A stretch of DNA of 56,353 nt from Melioribacteraceae bacterium. Its GTDB lineage: Bacteria > Bacteroidota > Ignavibacteria > Ignavibacteriales > Melioribacteraceae. The position numbers and the translations under genes are program-made. Where the stretch lies: assembly GCA_022181065.1 (NCBI GenBank), contig BQMY01000095.1, positions 1 through 56,353 of the forward strand, written 5' to 3'. A model generated the notes under the pieces. It was not told where the DNA came from. It worked only from the letters and a program-made list of their open reading frames with translations, and did no database searches. This document shows, in pieces, positions 17,979-26,873 of this stretch (positions are counted from its first letter, which is position 1; every line of letters begins with the position of its first letter).

Positions 17979-17988
17979 TGTTCAATTT

Positions 17989-18975
17989 TTATTTGAAATC
18001 TTCCAGTTTCATTTTTTTGATGTTCGAATATTTGTCGGCGTCCGGATCTGGATATTTACCGGCATCAAACGCGTTTTCGAGCTGCTCGATCATGTCAACA
18101 ATTGTATATTGTGGACGAATACCAAGTTTGTCGATAATTTTCTGAGAAGAGATGTGATAGTTCCTCTGGTCAACAACCGGCTCAATGACAATTTCAACAT
18201 CCTTTGTAACGGTTTCTTTCACCATCTCGGCTATCTCAATCACTTTAAGATTTTCGAATCCGTAGTTGAAAGTGTCGCCATTGATTTTTTCGCCATCTAT
18301 TTCAATCATTTGAATGTAGAGGTCAGTAATATCTTCCATTGTTACATTCGGACGCATTTGCTCACCACCGTGAATTGTAATTACACCTTTTGTTAGCGCT
18401 GATTTAGTGAGTACATTTACGGTCAAATCAAAACGCTGACGGGGTGAATATCCGCAAATTGTCGCGGGACGAATATTTACTGTTACAAAATCGGGTGTGG
18501 CTATTTCTCTTACGAGCACTTCCGATAATGCCTTGTATTTACTGTAGGTGGTAAGTGGTTCCGGTTCAAGGTCTTCGGTTACGTTCTCTTCGTGTTTGAT
18601 ACCGAACACCGAGGAAGAAGAAGCGTTGATAAATCTCTGCACTCCTGCTTCTTTCGCCGAGTCTAACAGCAAAGGATAACAATCGTAATTGACCGATTTT
18701 GTGATGCTTTCATCAAGTTCCGCGGTAGGATCGTTTGAAATAGACGCCAGATGAATTACAACATCAACATCTTTCATCACTTCTTTTACTCTCTGTTCAT
18801 CACGGATATCCCCATTGATTACTTCGAGGTTTGGCTCATCATTGTAGCCGTCAAGACTGTTTGGGTCATACAAAAACAAATCAATTACCCTTACCTTGTA
18901 ATCGTTCGCGAGTAGTTTGCCGGTAAGCACACTTCCTACATATCCGGCACCGCCTGTTACCAATACTCTTTTCAC
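17989..18975 (-). CDS. NAD-dependent nucleotide-sugar epimerase/dehydratase (extended SDR)
   Basis: This is a 328-residue extended SDR enzyme. It has GGAGYVG at residues 8-14, a serine-rich NASSSSVFG stretch and YSKYK as the catalytic YxxxK (Y144, K148). The start codon is GTG, sharing its first G with the TAG stop of the isomerase gene, and GGAGAG lies just before. It sits 10 bases upstream of the nucleotidyltransferase-kinase gene, so it may act on the same activated sugar, perhaps like HldD. That substrate is an inference from position. Confidence 0.86.
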   Translation of the reverse strand: MKRVLVTGGAGYVGSVLTGKLLANDYKVRVIDLFLYDPNSLDGYNDEPNLEVINGDIRDEQRVKEVMKDVDVVIHLASISNDPTAELDESITKSVNYDCYPLLLDSAKEAGVQRFINASSSSVFGIKHEENVTEDLEPEPLTTYSKYKALSEVLVREIATPDFVTVNIRPATICGYSPRQRFDLTVNVLTKSALTKGVITIHGGEQMRPNVTMEDITDLYIQMIEIDGEKINGDTFNYGFENLKVIEIAEMVKETVTKDVEIVIEPVVDQRNYHISSQKIIDKLGIRPQYTIVDMIEQLENAFDAGKYPDPDADKYSNIKKMKLEDFK

Positions 18976-19745
18976 TATCTCTCCGAATTTATTTTTCTTT
19001 TCAAATACATGTAATCTCTATAAATATTGGATATTATATCGCCACCCGCTTCATACTCCAGACTTACATATCCATCATAATTATGCTCGCGCAAATATTT
19101 AAAGATATCCCTGAACTTGAATTCGCTATCAACAAGTGAGCTGATATTATTCCCTGTTTTACCTTTTACGTGAGTATGTTTTACCCACTGATACAATCTT
19201 TTCAGGGCTTCCATTGAGTCTGTGCCACCACGTTCAAAGTTAACCGCATCGTAATTTAGCCATACGTTGGGCGCTTCAACACTCCTGAAAAATCCTTCGA
19301 GGAAATTTATATCCAGACTGAAATGATCATGATTTTCAAACAGGAAAGTGAACTCGGGATTTTGCTCCGCGAGATTTCTTACATTGCTAACTACGTTGTC
19401 GCGAATGTAACGTGAATCATATTTTTTATCGAGCATACCCCAGAAGAGGCGGATTGAATGATTTCCAAAATAGTCGGCAAGCTCAAGCTGGCGCTGAACA
19501 GATTCAACATTTTTAGCCTGTTCATCACCCGATGTATAAAAATCACACCAGCCACCGGCAATTGATACAATATTAAATCCGAAATCCGTCAGTACAGATT
19601 TTAACTCGCGCTTGTCGTACCCTTCTGCCATAACGGGACGAATATTAAATTCAATGTCACGAAAGCCCATTTTGCCGAGGATTTCAAAACAGGTAATTAC
19701 TTCAACATCGCGGAAACTTCCTGTATTTACGCATGGTTTCATCAT
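18975..19745 (-). CDS. TIM-barrel sugar phosphate isomerase/epimerase
   Basis: This 256-residue protein is of the xylose isomerase-like (AP endonuclease 2 fold) family. Expected metal-site acidic and His residues occur in FLFENHDHFS, NYDAVNFERGG, KHTHVKGK and YVSLEYEAGGD. Family members isomerise or epimerise free or phosphorylated sugars. Here it probably modifies a precursor for the island. Its ATG directly follows the TAA of the flavoprotein gene, and its stop overlaps the next gene by one base, so the genes are tightly coupled. Confidence 0.83.
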   Translation of the reverse strand: MMKPCVNTGSFRDVEVITCFEILGKMGFRDIEFNIRPVMAEGYDKRELKSVLTDFGFNIVSIAGGWCDFYTSGDEQAKNVESVQRQLELADYFGNHSIRLFWGMLDKKYDSRYIRDNVVSNVRNLAEQNPEFTFLFENHDHFSLDINFLEGFFRSVEAPNVWLNYDAVNFERGGTDSMEALKRLYQWVKHTHVKGKTGNNISSLVDSEFKFRDIFKYLREHNYDGYVSLEYEAGGDIISNIYRDYMYLKRKINSER

Positions 19746-21023
19746 TTACTCCAAACTCAATCCCAAATTATAAGCCGAGTTAACCGTCTCGGGCATTCCC
19801 CAGTATCTGAATTCTGCGTGTCTTCCGGTGTGGTGCAGATTAGGAATTTTTTTCGATCTGTCCATATACGCACGGTGCATCGACATCGCTTCTTTCGACT
19901 GTTGCGGATATGCTTTTTCGGCGAACAAATTATTTTCCTTTGCGAATCCAACGGTGTTTTTCGGGAAGACATTCGCGGCACCCGGCAGAATTGGTACTTC
20001 GATCAGAATTAGCGAATCGGGGCTATCGTGTTGTGTGATAACTTTCATCTCTGTAACGCGTGTCTGGAACTCTGCGCCGGAATAATGGAGCGATTCTGCT
20101 CCCTGAGGGAAAGCTGTTCCAAGATCCGGAAGTAGCAGCGGAATCATCATCCTGCCGGTATAATTAAGTTTATTTTCGCCGTAAAGGTCATCAAGATCAA
20201 TCGTGTTAATCACATATTTGTAATCGCCGAAATAATATTTTTCACCTGATTTGGTGAGAAGGTAAGGTTGTTTATCCTCATCCCTGATTGAAACTACACC
20301 GTCGCGAACCCAGTTACATCCCTCTGCCATAGTTCCCCATACATCATTCCATCCTTTTTTGGGGTAAATCTGAAAGCGGATTCCCTTACCGAGTGTATGG
20401 TCTTCAAACTTGAGCGGGTCGTAACCTTCGAGTCCCGTTTTACCCTCTTTATCTTTTGAATAAGCATGATTGAAGCGGTCAGCCCAAACCATTGAGGTCT
20501 GGAGTGTATGTCCGGGGATATTCCACATTTTATGGGTATAGTTTTCCATAAATTTGCCGTAAAGTGTTTTACCGATTGCGGTTGCGAAATATTCCTCGAA
20601 CGTACACTGTCCGATAGTCGGAAGTTTTTCCTCCTTTAACTTCCAGTTATCGTCGCGAACTGCTTTTAGTTCGTCATAAATTTTATCCTTTTCGGGCATA
20701 TCAGGTATTTCGTTAAAATGCACCGGATAGCGGTATTTTTTCTTGTCCTGATGGATATATGAAAAAAGTTTGCGATCAATATAAAATAATTCACCATCAG
20801 TGAGGTCAACAATCAGTTTGTTTATCGGATTTTCAACACCACCGGGCCAGAACCAGATATGCGGCCCGAATTCATACGGATGCCCCGCGTAATAGCAAGT
20901 TCTTGCCAACCCACCTGGAATGCTGTTCTCATCAAGGATGGTAACATCGTAGTTTTTGTTTTTGAGCATATAAGCGGCGGTACTGCCAGCAACCCCACCA
21001 CCGATTATCAAAACTTTTTTCAT
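19746..21023 (-). CDS. FAD-dependent oxidoreductase resembling UDP-galactopyranose mutase
   Basis: This is a 425-residue flavoprotein. The dinucleotide-binding start VLIIGGGVAGSTAAYML is followed by DENSIPGGLART and EFGPHIW, which recalls the GPHIFHT motif of UDP-galactopyranose mutases. The middle also fits that family (FMENYTHKMWN, IYPKKGWNDVWG). Such enzymes rearrange or oxidise nucleotide sugars with reduced FAD. True ring contraction to a furanose would need the family's active-site Arg residues, which I cannot align by eye. An amine or protoporphyrinogen oxidase-like activity is the alternative. An AAGGGAT box lies ahead of the ATG, in the 17-base gap after the deacetylase gene. Confidence 0.78.
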   Translation of the reverse strand: MKKVLIIGGGVAGSTAAYMLKNKNYDVTILDENSIPGGLARTCYYAGHPYEFGPHIWFWPGGVENPINKLIVDLTDGELFYIDRKLFSYIHQDKKKYRYPVHFNEIPDMPEKDKIYDELKAVRDDNWKLKEEKLPTIGQCTFEEYFATAIGKTLYGKFMENYTHKMWNIPGHTLQTSMVWADRFNHAYSKDKEGKTGLEGYDPLKFEDHTLGKGIRFQIYPKKGWNDVWGTMAEGCNWVRDGVVSIRDEDKQPYLLTKSGEKYYFGDYKYVINTIDLDDLYGENKLNYTGRMMIPLLLPDLGTAFPQGAESLHYSGAEFQTRVTEMKVITQHDSPDSLILIEVPILPGAANVFPKNTVGFAKENNLFAEKAYPQQSKEAMSMHRAYMDRSKKIPNLHHTGRHAEFRYWGMPETVNSAYNLGLSLE

Positions 21024-21040
21024 TTTTATCCCTTCAGCTA

Positions 21041-23113
21041 TTAACTGTTAATTTCCTTGTAAAAATCTATGAGTCGGGGTACGTTCGCCAGTGCCGACAT
21101 TTCCCCTTCGCGTATATTCAACACGTTTTGTTTAAGTTTTCTGTAGTCGTAACTCTCTATCATTTCTCTCAGGTTGCCCATATTGTCGAGCGGGATACCA
21201 AAACCTACGCCCATATCTTCAACTACTTTGGTATTTAGTTTGAGGTTATCCGAAACTATAACCGGCAGCCCAGCTTCGAGATACGTGGAAAGTTTGTTAC
21301 CGATTGAGGTTTCACCAAACAGTGGATTATGGTTTGTCACATAAAAATTGTGGAATGACACACCAAAACTTTTGTCTTTAATTTCATTCTGAAGTACTGA
21401 TTGCGGACGTGAAAAATTGAATTTGAGGTATTCGTTTTTCTTCATCAAATCGAGGTAATCGCGGTATTCGTTTTCGCTTTCTACCTGCCATTTGTTTATA
21501 TAAATATTGTAGTAAATCTGCTGGCGAACAACCTGCTCAACTATATCGTAATACTGGTTGTTGCCATATTTTTCGCGAGGCCAGTGGGTTGGATTTAACA
21601 CTCCGGCATACACCAGACTTAATACGTTCTCTTCCGGCATTCCGGTTGAGAAATAATCATCAACGCAATAATCCATGTAGGTCATTACAGGAACGTCAAT
21701 CTTGTAGCCATGTTCGCGGTAGTAATCGAGTATAGATTCTGGGAATTTGAATACTATCGCAGAACTGTTTTCGAGAGCGAACTTCTCGTATTTTCGCTCT
21801 TCTATCGGTAGATTTTCAAGTCCGTAGCGAACACCGCTAAAATCATAAACATCATACACAACGGGAACATTACTGTGTTCGGCAACGATTGCGGGTTCGA
21901 TGTTTGGTTCTGCATGTACATGATAGACGAGTGGTTCGTTTGATGTTATATACTGGATTAGTTCCTGCAAACTGTTGTAGTAGAGGATTTCATCGAACAC
22001 TTCGTTAAAAAATGCTTCATCTACTTTATTTCCAATCAGGATTAGTTTGTAATCGGGGAAACGTTTTTTTATCGCCCAGGCTTCCTTGTAGATACGAACC
22101 TGCGGGTTACGTTTGACGAAAATTATCTCCTTCTTCTCTTCGATAAAAGTTGCGGATGGAGATTCCGTTACCTGCGGCTTCTCCCCAATTGAAGCCGCGA
22201 GGTCTTTAATCTCGGCGCGTAGCGATTCGAGACTGCTCAATTTTTCCCGGTCAGGTAAGGGTGCGGTAACCCGACCGGGGTTTTCCGGAATATCAAACTT
22301 GCCGGTAATTTGTGACAAGGGCAAAATTTCAAAGCCGTCAATTTTTTTAACGGCATCTATAATTCTGCGCAGTTTTTCAACTTTTTGTGTTGAGCGGGTG
22401 TAAGTGCTGTAATCCTCGCTGTTGTCGCAAAGTGAATAACTGTGCATAAATATGTTCACAAAGTTGAGGCTATCATCGGCAAGAACATGTTTGCAGAAAG
22501 CCACGATAGTTTTTTCATCAAGCCAGTCAATATCGGTTTTGAGGTATCTTCCGGCGTGTTCGATGTATGTTACAGGTGCTTCAAGTATTCCGTTTACTTT
22601 TACAATTTCATTTTTGGTAACTACTTCCTTGCAGAACGGATGCCCGAAAAAGTTAGAACTATCGCATAACAAACCAGCGTCTTCAACTGCTTTGAGTGTG
22701 TCGGCGTTAAAACCGTAAGCACCGGCTCTGTGGGCTGTTGGATATTTTCCCGTAACGGAGGCAATAAACTCCGCGCCCGATTTGATGATTCCCAACTGTT
22801 CACGGTAGGAGAGTTCATACATATTTTCGCGGCGTTTTTCATCAACCCACATCGGGTGAGTGTGGAGTTCAACTTCCTGTCCGCCTTCATGGATACAGCG
22901 AACAACCTTACGCGCTTCTTCAAGTCCCCACACCGGGTATTCATAAACATTGGTAAAAAAGGAGGCTACAATTCCGGCTTCGTTAAATACTTCAATCAGC
23001 TTTTCAATTCCCCATCCTTCGCTCCAGACGCGGTTATCGGTGAATCTCTTTTGATAAAGAGGGGTTTGCGGATTTTCAACATCAATTGTAAATGAGATAT
23101 ACTTTTTCGTCAT
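21041..23113 (-). CDS. Polysaccharide deacetylase - glycosyltransferase fusion protein
   Basis: This 690-residue protein is the first gene of the island. Residues 1-280 form a NodB-type carbohydrate esterase 4 domain. The catalytic Asp/metal Asp region is FTIDVENP (D11, with E13 where a second Asp often occurs). The metal His residues lie in ELHTHPMW (H84, H86) and the substrate loop in AHRAGAYGF. After a linker at about 290-340, a GT-B-like domain runs to the end, with VYHVHAEPNIEPAIVAEHS, VVYDVYDFSG and GNKLSTYLEAGLPVIVSD. The enzyme may N-deacetylate and extend the same glycan. There is no signal peptide, so it should act in the cytoplasm, unlike most CE4 enzymes. Confidence 0.82.
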   Translation of the reverse strand: MTKKYISFTIDVENPQTPLYQKRFTDNRVWSEGWGIEKLIEVFNEAGIVASFFTNVYEYPVWGLEEARKVVRCIHEGGQEVELHTHPMWVDEKRRENMYELSYREQLGIIKSGAEFIASVTGKYPTAHRAGAYGFNADTLKAVEDAGLLCDSSNFFGHPFCKEVVTKNEIVKVNGILEAPVTYIEHAGRYLKTDIDWLDEKTIVAFCKHVLADDSLNFVNIFMHSYSLCDNSEDYSTYTRSTQKVEKLRRIIDAVKKIDGFEILPLSQITGKFDIPENPGRVTAPLPDREKLSSLESLRAEIKDLAASIGEKPQVTESPSATFIEEKKEIIFVKRNPQVRIYKEAWAIKKRFPDYKLILIGNKVDEAFFNEVFDEILYYNSLQELIQYITSNEPLVYHVHAEPNIEPAIVAEHSNVPVVYDVYDFSGVRYGLENLPIEERKYEKFALENSSAIVFKFPESILDYYREHGYKIDVPVMTYMDYCVDDYFSTGMPEENVLSLVYAGVLNPTHWPREKYGNNQYYDIVEQVVRQQIYYNIYINKWQVESENEYRDYLDLMKKNEYLKFNFSRPQSVLQNEIKDKSFGVSFHNFYVTNHNPLFGETSIGNKLSTYLEAGLPVIVSDNLKLNTKVVEDMGVGFGIPLDNMGNLREMIESYDYRKLKQNVLNIREGEMSALANVPRLIDFYKEINS

Positions 23114-23190
23114 TATTCCACTTTCGGACGATGTACCAAACTGACAATTAGTTCAAACTTTAACGCATAATTCGTACCAATTTCAGAAGG

Positions 23191-23348
23191 TTATATAAAA
23201 CAACAGGTTACGGTAACCGGCGGTTTGTAGATGGCGAATATTGGCAGGTTAATCTACTCAATGTTGAACATTTGGCGAATATTAGCCAATATAAAAATTG
23301 TTAAGTTATTATAAAACAATAAGTTAAATATTGATCCGTTTTATATAA
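23191..23348 (-). promoter_or_regulatory. Palindrome-rich region upstream of the glycan island
   Basis: The region lies directly before the first island gene. It holds TTGGCGAATATTAGCCAA, an 18-bp palindrome with one mismatched pair, at 23272-23289. A partial copy, TGGCGAATATTGGCA, is at 23232-23246, and GGTTAC-G-GTAACC is at 23206-23218. The outer edges are an 11-bp inverted pair, TTATATAAAAC (23191-23201) and GTTTTATATAA (23338-23348). These look like operator sites, but no regulator is identified. Confidence 0.45.
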
Positions 23349-23935
23349 CGATAAGATGAATTATCGTATAATAAGGGAGGTTGTACTCTATTAAATGAGG
23401 GAATAATTGTTTCGTCATGCCCTTGAAAAAGGGTATCTTGTTTTGAGCACCACACAATAGGAACCCATCCTAAACCTGTGCGCCTCAGGAGCGTCCATCC
23501 TCCCGCCTTACGGGATAAACTTTAGTAAAGGGAAGGACCTTTGACTGTTGAAAAATTTACAGTTTTTAAAAGTCCTCCTTTTGAAGGAGGTGGATTTCGA
23601 CGATAGTCGAAAGACGGAGGATGATTTGAAGGGTATGATTGATTTATAACGACAATACTGCATCTCTGGATTCCCTCCTGCGAGGGAATGACAATTGGCG
23701 GCCAAACAGGAATGACAAGGTGTTATTCCTCTTATTAACGAATAGATTTCCTCCGCCATTGGCGGATTCACGGAAATGACACTTCATCAAGTTTGTCTCG
23801 CCCTTCGCCCAAGTGAATTGATTGGTTATCCAGTTTTTGTTTTTTAGTTTTGACTTTAGACTGGCGACTTGAAACTGATGACTATCCATGGGAGTGGGTT
23901 CGGATTGTCCTATCAAGGCAAACCTTACAAACCGG
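23349..23935. other. Intergenic repeat region
   Basis: No supportable gene is present. It holds a CCTCC..GGAGG-type repeat around 23570-23620 and the composite two-hairpin repeat at 23651-23794. Open frames on the minus strand here are made of repeat sequence. Confidence 0.65.
23651..23794 (+). repeat. Composite two-hairpin interspersed repeat, copy 1
   Basis: The order is GACAATAC..CATCTCTGGATTCC, a hairpin, GGAATGACAA, GTGTTAT, AACGAATAGATTTCC, a second hairpin, GGAAATGACACTTC and CAAGTTT. The same order, including the unpaired linkers, is found inverted at 56164-56273. This copy carries about 35 extra bases. Confidence 0.75.
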
Positions 23936-23966
23936 ATAAAAAAAGCCGTGGACAATGCCACGGCTT
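23936..23966 (-). terminator. Rho-independent terminator of the aminotransferase gene
   Basis: On the minus strand there is a perfect 9-bp stem (AAGCCGTGG/CCACGGCTT, 6-base loop), followed by seven T. It lies about 30 bases after the stop at 23995. Confidence 0.9.
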
Positions 23967-23994
23967 GATAAATAATTCTTAAAGTGCTTAAAAA

Positions 23995-25197
23995 TTATTT
24001 GAAAATCATTTTCATTCTTTCAACACCTTCGTTGATCTGGTCGATGGTTACACCAGAGAAAGAGAACCTGACGTTATCAACAAAATGACCGCCAAAACAT
24101 GAACCGTAAACAGCGGCTACACCTTCATCGAGCAATTTTTTATAGATGTAGGTGTTTCTTTCTTCACCCTTTAGTGCCGCGGGAATATGTTCTGTGAAAT
24201 TCGGGAATAGATAAAAAGCTCCGTCAGGCTTGTCGAAGTTAATACCCGGAATTTGCTTGAATCCTTCGTATAATGCATTTCTTCTTTTATCGAATTCAGC
24301 GACCATACCACCTACAGCTTTTGCATCTTCTTCAATATTATCAACAGCCTCTGCTGCCGCATACTGAAGAAATGTAGCTACACCCGCCGTCTGGGTATAG
24401 TTGCCGAGACGAATAAGTTTTGTTATCTCCTTGTTACGGGTAGCGAGGTATCCCACACGCCATCCGGTCATGGAATAAGTTTTGGAGAGTGTAAACGCGC
24501 TAATGATATTATCATATTCCAGAGATAACGGACTAAAATGCTCTTTTCCGTCAAATACGATTCTTTCATAAGCTTCATCAGAAAGGAGATACACATTGTT
24601 CTCACGACACATTTCCGCGATTTTGCTTACTTCTTCTCTTGTGAATAGTTTTCCCGTCGGGTTTTGTGGTGTGTTGAGATAAAAGAGGGAAACTTCTTTC
24701 AAAACTTCTGCGAGTCGGTCATAATCTACTGAAAAATCGCCTTCGAGTGGTACTTCGATGAATTCTACATCGGCATACGGCACAAAGTTTTCAAGCACAC
24801 AACTCCATGTGGGTGCAAAGCCGCCTACTTTTTTACCGTGGAATAACTGGAAAGTAAGTTCAAGTGCTTCCTGCCCGCCGTAGGTAGCGATGATGTTATC
24901 CTCATCAAGTCCGGTTACCTTGTTGTAACGTTCAAGCTTGTTAAGAACCGCCTCTTTGAAACGTTTCTCCCCACCCGATTTGGGGTATTTGGTTTTCCCG
25001 CCATCCATAGCTTCCTGCGCTGCTCTACGGATATATTCGGGTGTTGCGAAATCAATTTCGCCACGCTGAAAAGGGATGATATCCTTGCCGGTCTGAGCTT
25101 TAAATTCAACTCCCTTTTTACGTACTTCTTCGCTGATCATTACGATAGGGGACATCCTGATATCCCTTATGCAATGAAAAAATTCTTGCTCCGCCAT
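23995..25197 (-). CDS. PLP-dependent aminotransferase, class I/II
   Basis: This is a 400-residue fold-type I aminotransferase of the aspartate/alanine type. It shows the cofactor Asn region YLNTPQNPTGKLF, the Asp/Tyr SDEAYERIVFDG, the Schiff-base Lys in TLSKTYSMTGWRVGY, and a C-terminal Arg in NVRFSFSG. I start at the ATG at 25197: GAGAGGAG sits immediately upstream. The longer frame to 25233 would add 12 residues that do not resemble the family. It is monocistronic, ending in its own terminator. Substrate is not assignable; aspartate, alanine or aromatic amino acids are all plausible. Confidence 0.88.
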   Translation of the reverse strand: MAEQEFFHCIRDIRMSPIVMISEEVRKKGVEFKAQTGKDIIPFQRGEIDFATPEYIRRAAQEAMDGGKTKYPKSGGEKRFKEAVLNKLERYNKVTGLDEDNIIATYGGQEALELTFQLFHGKKVGGFAPTWSCVLENFVPYADVEFIEVPLEGDFSVDYDRLAEVLKEVSLFYLNTPQNPTGKLFTREEVSKIAEMCRENNVYLLSDEAYERIVFDGKEHFSPLSLEYDNIISAFTLSKTYSMTGWRVGYLATRNKEITKLIRLGNYTQTAGVATFLQYAAAEAVDNIEEDAKAVGGMVAEFDKRRNALYEGFKQIPGINFDKPDGAFYLFPNFTEHIPAALKGEERNTYIYKKLLDEGVAAVYGSCFGGHFVDNVRFSFSGVTIDQINEGVERMKMIFK

Positions 25198-25348
25198 TAC
25201 TCCTCTCGTTTTTATTGCATAAAATTTCGGCAAATATTGCGAAATAATTAAACATAAACAAGAGAATATTTTATCTTATTTAGGGAATTGTGCTAATTTT
25301 TTTTAGTAATTAAGTTATGCTAAATAATTATGCATAAATATACATTTT

Positions 25349-25906
25349 CTAAATTCGGCGCCAGAGTATCTTGTCACCTTCTCTAATATTATATTTATCG
25401 GTGTAGCCTCCAACTACTTCAACAACATAAATTGCGGGTTTAGTGGAGCGGTATGACTGGTCGGAAAGTATCTCGGTATTTTTGTGGATGGTCACTATTT
25501 CATTATTGCTGTTCACAAAAATCATATCCAGCGGCACAAAGGTATTGCGCATCCAGAAAGACTGAATTTGTTCCTGTTCAAAAATAAAGAGCATACCTTG
25601 TTTTTCCTGCAAAGTAAAACGCATCATCAAACCGTCGGCGCGTTCATGATCATCTTCGGCAATTTCTATATCAATAATACTCACAAACTCATCAGAGGCT
25701 TTCCTGAATGTGAGTTCACCTTCCTTGTTAAATTTTATCATCTCTTTTCCGGTGATAAATTTGTCTTTATCCTGTTTCGGGATGTAAGTCGGCTGCATAT
25801 TTGTATAAACCAGATAAGCCGCAACAATTATTACTATAACTACAACTCCGCCAAGGATAAGTTTGTTATTTCCGGTTTCCTGTTTTGCTCTTCTTTTTTG
25901 TGCCAT
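25349..25906 (-). CDS. Membrane-anchored DUF192 protein
   Basis: This is a 185-residue protein with a lysine/arginine-rich start, one transmembrane segment at about 17-37 (LILGGVVVIVIIVAAYLVY), and a C-terminal DUF192 domain. The domain is recognised by RADGLMMR, GMLFIFEQ, FWMRNTFVPLDMIFV and AIYVVEVVGG. The function of DUF192 is unknown. It is widespread in bacteria and archaea and often secreted or membrane-anchored. The domain should face the periplasm. It is divergent from the hydrolase gene that follows on the plus strand. Confidence 0.87.
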   Translation of the reverse strand: MAQKRRAKQETGNNKLILGGVVVIVIIVAAYLVYTNMQPTYIPKQDKDKFITGKEMIKFNKEGELTFRKASDEFVSIIDIEIAEDDHERADGLMMRFTLQEKQGMLFIFEQEQIQSFWMRNTFVPLDMIFVNSNNEIVTIHKNTEILSDQSYRSTKPAIYVVEVVGGYTDKYNIREGDKILWRRI

Positions 25907-26013
25907 TATAATCAGTTTTTTTGATGGAAGATTAAAATTAACAATTTTGGTTCTAAATATTCAATTTAATATTTTGCTAATAAATTTTACAATTAAACTT
26001 GCCGGAATGTTGC

Positions 26014-26862
26014 ATGTCAGTAATTTTTGAGCGAAATGAAGTTGTTTTAACCGAATCCCAGACCAAAATGGTACGAAGCGGATGGGGCGCTTCCACAATC
26101 GATGATACAATCGTTGAAAAAATCACGTATGATTCAGATGGACTTAAAGTAAAAGGCTACATCGCATACCCGAAAAATATATCAGAGAAACTTCCGGTAA
26201 TTTATTGGTGTCGGGGTGGGATAGGTGATGCCGGCGCGATTGACGCTTTTAACGCCAGAGGAATTTTCGGCAACCTCGCAAGCTGGGGTTATGTTGTTCT
26301 TTCTACCCAGTATCGGGGGAATGATGGAGGCGATGGGAAAGATGAATTTGGCGGAGACGACCTGAATGATATCCTTAATCTTAATTATGTGGCTGAGGAA
26401 TTGGAGTTTGCTGATCTTTCACGGCGAGCAATTGAAGGCTGGAGCCGTGGCGGAATGATGACGTACCTCGCGCTTACAAAAGATCATGGTTTTAAATGCG
26501 CGGTAGTTACAGGAGGAATCGCGAATCTTCGCTGTAACGCGGATGAATCACGTTTTATGAAGAAGCTCTACGAAGTGACCATGGGAGATTATAACTCGGA
26601 AGGATTTAATGAAAAATGTAAATCGCGTTCTATTGTAAACTTCGCGGAAAAACTTCCCAAAGAAACACCGATGCTCATAATGCATGGCAACGCCGACAAC
26701 AGGGTGCTTCCGCATGATTCGCTTGATTTATCGTATAAACTACTCGATTTGGGAATTCCCTACCGACTTATAATGTTGGAAAACGGGGATCATTTCCTGA
26801 AGAAACACAGAAAAATTGTTGATGACAACAGAAAATTCTGGTACGAAAAATATTTGAAATAG
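26014..26862 (+). CDS. Alpha/beta hydrolase of the prolyl oligopeptidase (S9-like) type
   Basis: This 282-residue hydrolase has the oxyanion strand LPVIYWCRGGIG, the nucleophile elbow GWSRGGM (S144), the Asp in MHGNADNRVLPHDS and the His in ENGDHFLKKH. It lacks the propeller domain of full prolyl oligopeptidases, so it is more like a free dipeptidase/esterase catalytic domain. The open frame reaches back to a TTG at 25999, and I chose the ATG at 26014. It has no signal peptide. The EVE-domain gene follows 11 bases later, and the two are probably co-transcribed with the photolyases. Confidence 0.85.
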   Translation: MSVIFERNEVVLTESQTKMVRSGWGASTIDDTIVEKITYDSDGLKVKGYIAYPKNISEKLPVIYWCRGGIGDAGAIDAFNARGIFGNLASWGYVVLSTQYRGNDGGDGKDEFGGDDLNDILNLNYVAEELEFADLSRRAIEGWSRGGMMTYLALTKDHGFKCAVVTGGIANLRCNADESRFMKKLYEVTMGDYNSEGFNEKCKSRSIVNFAEKLPKETPMLIMHGNADNRVLPHDSLDLSYKLLDLGIPYRLIMLENGDHFLKKHRKIVDDNRKFWYEKYLK

Positions 26863-26873
26863 CTGGAGGAAAA

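Noticed and set aside
23508-23961. Minus-strand open frames of 87 and 105 codons
   Set aside because: They consist of repeat sequence (CCTCC/GGAGG and GGATTCC families) and lack ribosome binding sites.
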